Shown in pieces: positions 5,544 through 7,888 of a stretch of DNA of 7,888 nt. Origin of the DNA: Akkermansiaceae bacterium UBA985 (GTDB taxonomy: Bacteria; Verrucomicrobiota; Verrucomicrobiia; Verrucomicrobiales; Akkermansiaceae); the NCBI GenBank assembly GCA_002292185.1, contig DBBL01000168.1, positions 9,576-17,463 of the forward strand. The letters run 5' to 3'. The notes under the pieces were generated by a model. It did not search any database, had not been told where the DNA came from, and saw only the letters and a list, made by a program, of their open reading frames with translations. Each line of letters starts with the position of its first letter. Positions within the stretch are counted from its first letter, which is position 1. Made by a program: the position numbers and the translations under genes.

Positions 5544-6326
5544 CTAATTCCTTTTAAAACAGCTAGCTAGATCTTCAAGATCTCCTAAGGACATCTCGTC
5601 TGCGTCCTTGATTGCTTGCTTTTGTAATTCGGTAATTTCACCGATTCCCTTGCGTGCGAGGTCGAGCATGGCGGTCATTTCTTCGCTAGAAAAAGTGCTT
5701 TCTTCGCCACTTCCTTGCAGCTCAACGAAGTCAAGATCCTCTGTCATGACGATATTGAAGTCGACACTGGCGTCTTTGTCCTCGGGGTAATTGAGGTCGA
5801 GAATGGGGGTGTCTTGGTAAATGCCGGAGCTGATGCCCGCGATGAGCTTTTTCATCGGGAAGCTTTTAATTTTGCCGCGTGCGATGAGTTGGTTCAGCGC
5901 GATGGCGATGGCAACGCAGCCGCCGGTGACTGATGCTGTGCGGGTGCCGCCGTCAGCCTGAAGTACGTCACAGTCGAGCCAGATGGTGCGTGGGCCGAGT
6001 GCCTTGAGGTCGACCACGGCGCGCATGGAGCGTCCGATGAGGCGCTGGATCTCTGAAGATCGGCCGTCCAGTTTACCTGCTGAAATGTCACGCTGCTTGC
6101 GATCGTGGGTAGAGTAGGGCAGCATATTGTATTCTGCCGTCAGCCAGCCGCCGCCTACTTTTTGGTACTTCATCCAACGGGGCACGTCCTCTTGAATGGT
6201 GGCAGCGCAGATGACCCGGGTGTTTCCAAAGGAGACAAGCACGGATCCCGTGGCGTGCGGGGCAATGCCGGGCTTGAATGAGATGGGGCGAAGTTCATCG
6301 TTTTGGCGTCCGTCAGGTCGAGTCAT
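5544..6326 (-). CDS. rph: Ribonuclease PH
   Basis: RNase PH is a phosphate-dependent 3'-5' exoribonuclease that trims tRNA precursors and other RNA 3' ends in the cytoplasm as a hexameric ring. This 260-residue copy has the full family pattern: RPDGR at the N-terminus (3-7), GSVLVSFGNTRVICAAT (27-43), GWLTAEYNMLP (60-70), and GKLDGRSSEIQRLIGRSMRAVVDL (84-107). Next comes LDCDVLQADGGTRTASVTGG (117-136), and then the DLNYPEDKDASVDFNIVMT block with acidic residues of the active site. By motif, Arg89 and Arg129 correspond to the phosphate-binding arginines of the Bacillus enzyme. The C-terminus is about 20 residues longer than the usual 240-residue proteins (charged DADEMSLGDLEDLASCFKRN tail). 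The ATG at 6326 gives the normal start and has no Shine-Dalgarno. A promoter-like sequence ends only 6 bases before it. It is divergent from lpxK with a 62-base gap. Confidence 0.97.
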   Translation of the reverse strand: MTRPDGRQNDELRPISFKPGIAPHATGSVLVSFGNTRVICAATIQEDVPRWMKYQKVGGGWLTAEYNMLPYSTHDRKQRDISAGKLDGRSSEIQRLIGRSMRAVVDLKALGPRTIWLDCDVLQADGGTRTASVTGGCVAIAIALNQLIARGKIKSFPMKKLIAGISSGIYQDTPILDLNYPEDKDASVDFNIVMTEDLDFVELQGSGEESTFSSEEMTAMLDLARKGIGEITELQKQAIKDADEMSLGDLEDLASCFKRN

Positions 6327-6332
6327 AAAAGA

Positions 6333-6360
6333 GTTCTAAGTTTCAAGTTTGAAGTTTCAA
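6333..6360 (-). promoter_or_regulatory. Candidate sigma-70-type promoter of rph
   Basis: On the minus strand, TTGAAA (6360-6355, 5 of 6 matches to TTGACA), a 16-base spacer and TAGAAC (6338-6333, 4 of 6 to TATAAT). Seven bases beyond the -10 lies the A of the rph ATG, so this would give a leaderless or nearly leaderless message. The -35 falls inside the 7-base tandem repeat. It is inferred by eye only. Confidence 0.4.
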
Positions 6361-6365
6361 GGTTG
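6338..6365. repeat. Tandem 7-base repeat, four units, between rph and lpxK
   Basis: AAGTTTC, AAGTTTG, AAGTTTC and AAGGTTG follow each other without a gap, with a further AAG beginning a fifth. It can also be read as two 14-base units differing at one base. The array fills most of the divergent intergenic gap and supplies TTGAA-type -35 sequences on both strands. Confidence 0.8.
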
Positions 6366-6377
6366 AAGTCGTATAAG
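6349..6377 (+). promoter_or_regulatory. Candidate sigma-70-type promoter of lpxK
   Basis: TTGAAG (6349-6354, 4 of 6), a 17-base spacer and TATAAG (6372-6377, 5 of 6). Transcription would begin near 6383-6385, leaving a leader of only about 4-6 bases before the ATG at 6389. It would exclude the in-frame GTG at 6377. The -35 abuts the -35 of the opposing rph promoter, so RNA polymerase could hardly occupy both at once. Confidence 0.5.
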
Positions 6378-6388
6378 TGCATGCACGC

Positions 6389-7594
6389 ATGAGAGAAACC
6401 TTGGACGAACTAGAGCAATGGGGCACGGAGGTAATCTTCGGCAGGGCCCGCGGTTTCCGTGCCACGGTGATGAGGATGTTGCTCTGGAGCCTATCCGGGA
6501 TCTATCGTTTGGGTGTGGCAAAACGTCTGGGAAGGTATCGCAGTGGGGCGAAGCCGCAGCAGTATCTGGGTACCCAAGTTATCAGTATTGGCAATCTTAC
6601 GGTGGGTGGAACTGGCAAGACCCCAGTGGTGGAGCTGTTTGCCCGCACGCTGCGTGACCGAGGCCGCAAGCCGGCGATCCTGAGCCGTGGCTATAAGAGT
6701 AAAAAACTCAACCCCCCTCAGCAGTGGCAAGGGAGGAACGGTGAGATTATCCTCGCCGAGCAGATGCCCAAGGTGGTCAGTGATGGTGGCGAGCCTCTCC
6801 TTAAGGTGAAGTATGCCGGAGATGAGCCATGGATGCTGGCAAAAAATCTTCCCGGTGTTGCGGTGGTGGTTGATAAAAATAGGGTCAAGGGTGGAGCCTT
6901 TGCCGTCGGTGAGCTGGGGGCGGATACCTTGATCTTGGATGATGGCCTGCAGTATCTTGATCTGGCACACTCCACAGATGTGGTGCTTGTCGATCAGAGC
7001 GCGCCCTTTGGAACCGGGCAGATGCTGCCGAGAGGCACGCTACGTGAGCCAGCCAGGAATCTGATGCGTGCCGATTACATCTTCATTACCAAATGTGATG
7101 GTAGCTCTAATGAGCAGCTCATTGATAAGATGCGGAGGTTTAACAAAAATGCGGAGATCATCGAGTGCACCCATGGCCCTAAGCATCTGGAAAACTTATT
7201 CACCGGTGAGCAGGCCCCTTTGGAGTTCCTCAACGACAAATACGCGGCGGCGATCAGTGGCATCGCTGTGCCTCAGAGTTTTGAGAAGATCTTGGATAAG
7301 CTGGGCGCGCAGGTTGAATTTCACCGTGTGTTTTCAGATCACCACTCTTTTAATCAGAGGGAGATCGATCGTTTTATGCGCAGGTGTGTGGAGCGTGATA
7401 TTGAAGTCATCATTACCACGGAGAAGGATGCGGTGCGATTTATGAAACCTGCGGAATTGGACGTGCCTATCTATTTTCTGCGCATCGAGGTGGAGATTCT
7501 CAAGGGTGAGGAGGTATGGAATAAGATCATTGAGCGTATTTGTTGCGAAAAACCAACAGCAGATCATTTGTTATTGCGTGAGCTGGCGGGATGA
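6389..7594 (+). CDS. lpxK: Tetraacyldisaccharide 4'-kinase (lipid A 4'-kinase)
   Basis: LpxK phosphorylates the 4'-position of the tetraacyldisaccharide 1-phosphate precursor to make lipid IVA, at the cytoplasmic face of the inner membrane. The 401-residue product has the P-loop [12 protein letters not shown] (68-79), LSRGY (98-102), GDEPWMLA (144-151), DDGLQ (184-188, the acidic pair that helps bind Mg and substrate), LPRGTLREP (213-221), FSDHHSF (315-321) and TTEKDAVR (343-350). It is longer than the roughly 330-residue E. coli enzyme. The N-terminal membrane-association region is about 20 residues longer, and there is an insertion of a few tens of residues between the RGY and GDEP motifs ([20 protein letters not shown]). 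The start is ATG 6389: the in-frame GTG at 6377 overlaps the best -10 sequence. No Shine-Dalgarno is present. recJ follows after 106 bases, possibly in the same transcript. The gene shows that the organism makes LPS. Confidence 0.96.
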   Translation: MRETLDELEQWGTEVIFGRARGFRATVMRMLLWSLSGIYRLGVAKRLGRYRSGAKPQQYLGTQVISIGNLTVGGTGKTPVVELFARTLRDRGRKPAILSRGYKSKKLNPPQQWQGRNGEIILAEQMPKVVSDGGEPLLKVKYAGDEPWMLAKNLPGVAVVVDKNRVKGGAFAVGELGADTLILDDGLQYLDLAHSTDVVLVDQSAPFGTGQMLPRGTLREPARNLMRADYIFITKCDGSSNEQLIDKMRRFNKNAEIIECTHGPKHLENLFTGEQAPLEFLNDKYAAAISGIAVPQSFEKILDKLGAQVEFHRVFSDHHSFNQREIDRFMRRCVERDIEVIITTEKDAVRFMKPAELDVPIYFLRIEVEILKGEEVWNKIIERICCEKPTADHLLLRELAG

Positions 7595-7671
7595 CCTTGG
7601 CGGCTCAGTGGCTGTCTCGGTAGCTAGAAATCGTGGCCAGGAGTGGTAAAAGTTTCTTCTTTCCTTGTGGT

Positions 7672-7692
7672 AGCTAGGGCTGGCTCCTAGCT
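7672..7692 (+). repeat. Hairpin just upstream of recJ
   Basis: AGCTAGG (7672-7678) pairs with CCTAGCT (7686-7692) around a 7-base loop, with a possible extra G-U pair. It ends 8 bases before the recJ ATG and has no T-run, so it is not a typical terminator. It could limit recJ translation or mark RNA processing between lpxK and recJ. The sequence GGTAGCTAG at its left arm (7669-7677) also occurs 50 bases earlier (7619-7627). Confidence 0.45.
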
Positions 7693-7700
7693 TGCTAGGC

Positions 7701-7888
7701 ATGAGTCAGAAGCCGTCAAAATGGATCCTCGCAGAGGTGCCGGATATACCGCCGGATGTGGACAGCAGTATGCCGAAAGTCCTCGTGCGCATGCTGCTTC
7801 AGAGGGGTGTTGAGATCAGCGACATGGATGCGTATTTGCATCCTCGCTTAAAGCTTTTGCAGGACCCCTTCCTGTTGCCAGAGATGGA
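7701..7888 (+). CDS. recJ: Single-stranded-DNA-specific exonuclease RecJ, N-terminal fragment
   Basis: Sixty-two complete codons from the ATG at 7701 are open to the right edge. The translation begins MSQKPSKWILAEVP and contains KVLVRMLLQRGV, then DAYLHPRLKLLQDPFLLPEM. This matches the conserved RecJ N-terminus, in which a helix ending in L-x-x-R-G-i is followed by a FL-x-P-x-L-x-x-L-x-DP-f-x-L-x-x-M segment before the DHH motifs. The DHH/DHHA1 catalytic domains would lie beyond the window. RecJ degrades single-stranded DNA 5' to 3' in recombination and mismatch repair. It lies 106 bases downstream of lpxK on the same strand. AGG at 7697-7699 is only one base from the ATG, so the ribosome site is poor. 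The identification rests on about 50 residues only. Confidence 0.85.
   Translation, partial: MSQKPSKWILAEVPDIPPDVDSSMPKVLVRMLLQRGVEISDMDAYLHPRLKLLQDPFLLPEM

Noticed and set aside
6491..6970. Minus-strand open frame of 159 codons
   Set aside because: It is the antisense shadow of lpxK, whose motifs are unmistakable.
1..7888. Search for CRISPR arrays, tRNA or rRNA genes, phage, toxin-antitoxin or defence genes
   Set aside because: No regularly spaced direct repeats, no tRNA-like clover-leaf and no family hallmarks of these systems were seen on either strand.

Overview
The window looks like chromosomal DNA of a Gram-negative bacterium, most likely in the Verrucomicrobiota or wider PVC group. 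The presence of lpxK (lipid A synthesis) shows an LPS-type envelope. The long, single-gene pseudopilin beginning GFTLVELLVVIAIIAALAAL is of a style very common in Verrucomicrobiota. Most start codons lack a good Shine-Dalgarno sequence. The taxonomic placement is inference from style, not from a marker gene. 

Left part (1-1407, minus strand): the 5' portion of a small secreted Cys/His/Tyr-rich protein runs off the left edge. Just upstream of it (higher coordinates) lies a medium-chain reductase of the 2-enoyl-thioester reductase (MECR/Etr1) type. 

Middle part (1408-3953): a large membrane O-acyltransferase with a C-terminal SGNH domain, transcribed leftward and visibly lower in G+C than its neighbours. 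A 160-bp non-coding, MITE-like element with perfect 16-bp terminal inverted repeats and CTAG at both ends sits 8 bases upstream of its start codon. Two near-identical 16-bp REP-like palindromes lie outside this block, in the same orientation. The 3633-3953 stretch has no convincing gene. 

Right part (3954-7888): a DUF456 membrane protein (plus strand) and a type IV pilin-like protein (minus strand) converge on a strong bidirectional terminator. The pilin gene has a series of GGGGTAT-type motifs in its upstream region. Next come RNase PH (rph, minus) and the lipid A 4'-kinase (lpxK, plus). These two are divergent, with only 62 bases between the start codons, and that gap carries a 7-base tandem repeat plus two interleaved promoter-like sequences that would give near-leaderless messages. 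The window ends in the first 62 codons of recJ. 

The genes are mostly separate transcription units with unrelated housekeeping or envelope roles: RNA 3'-end processing, lipid A, DNA repair, surface acylation, pseudopilin, lipid redox. I see no defence system, CRISPR array, phage or biosynthetic cluster. The points of interest are the mobile element upstream of the acyltransferase, the repeats that bracket that gene, and the rph/lpxK divergent promoter region.
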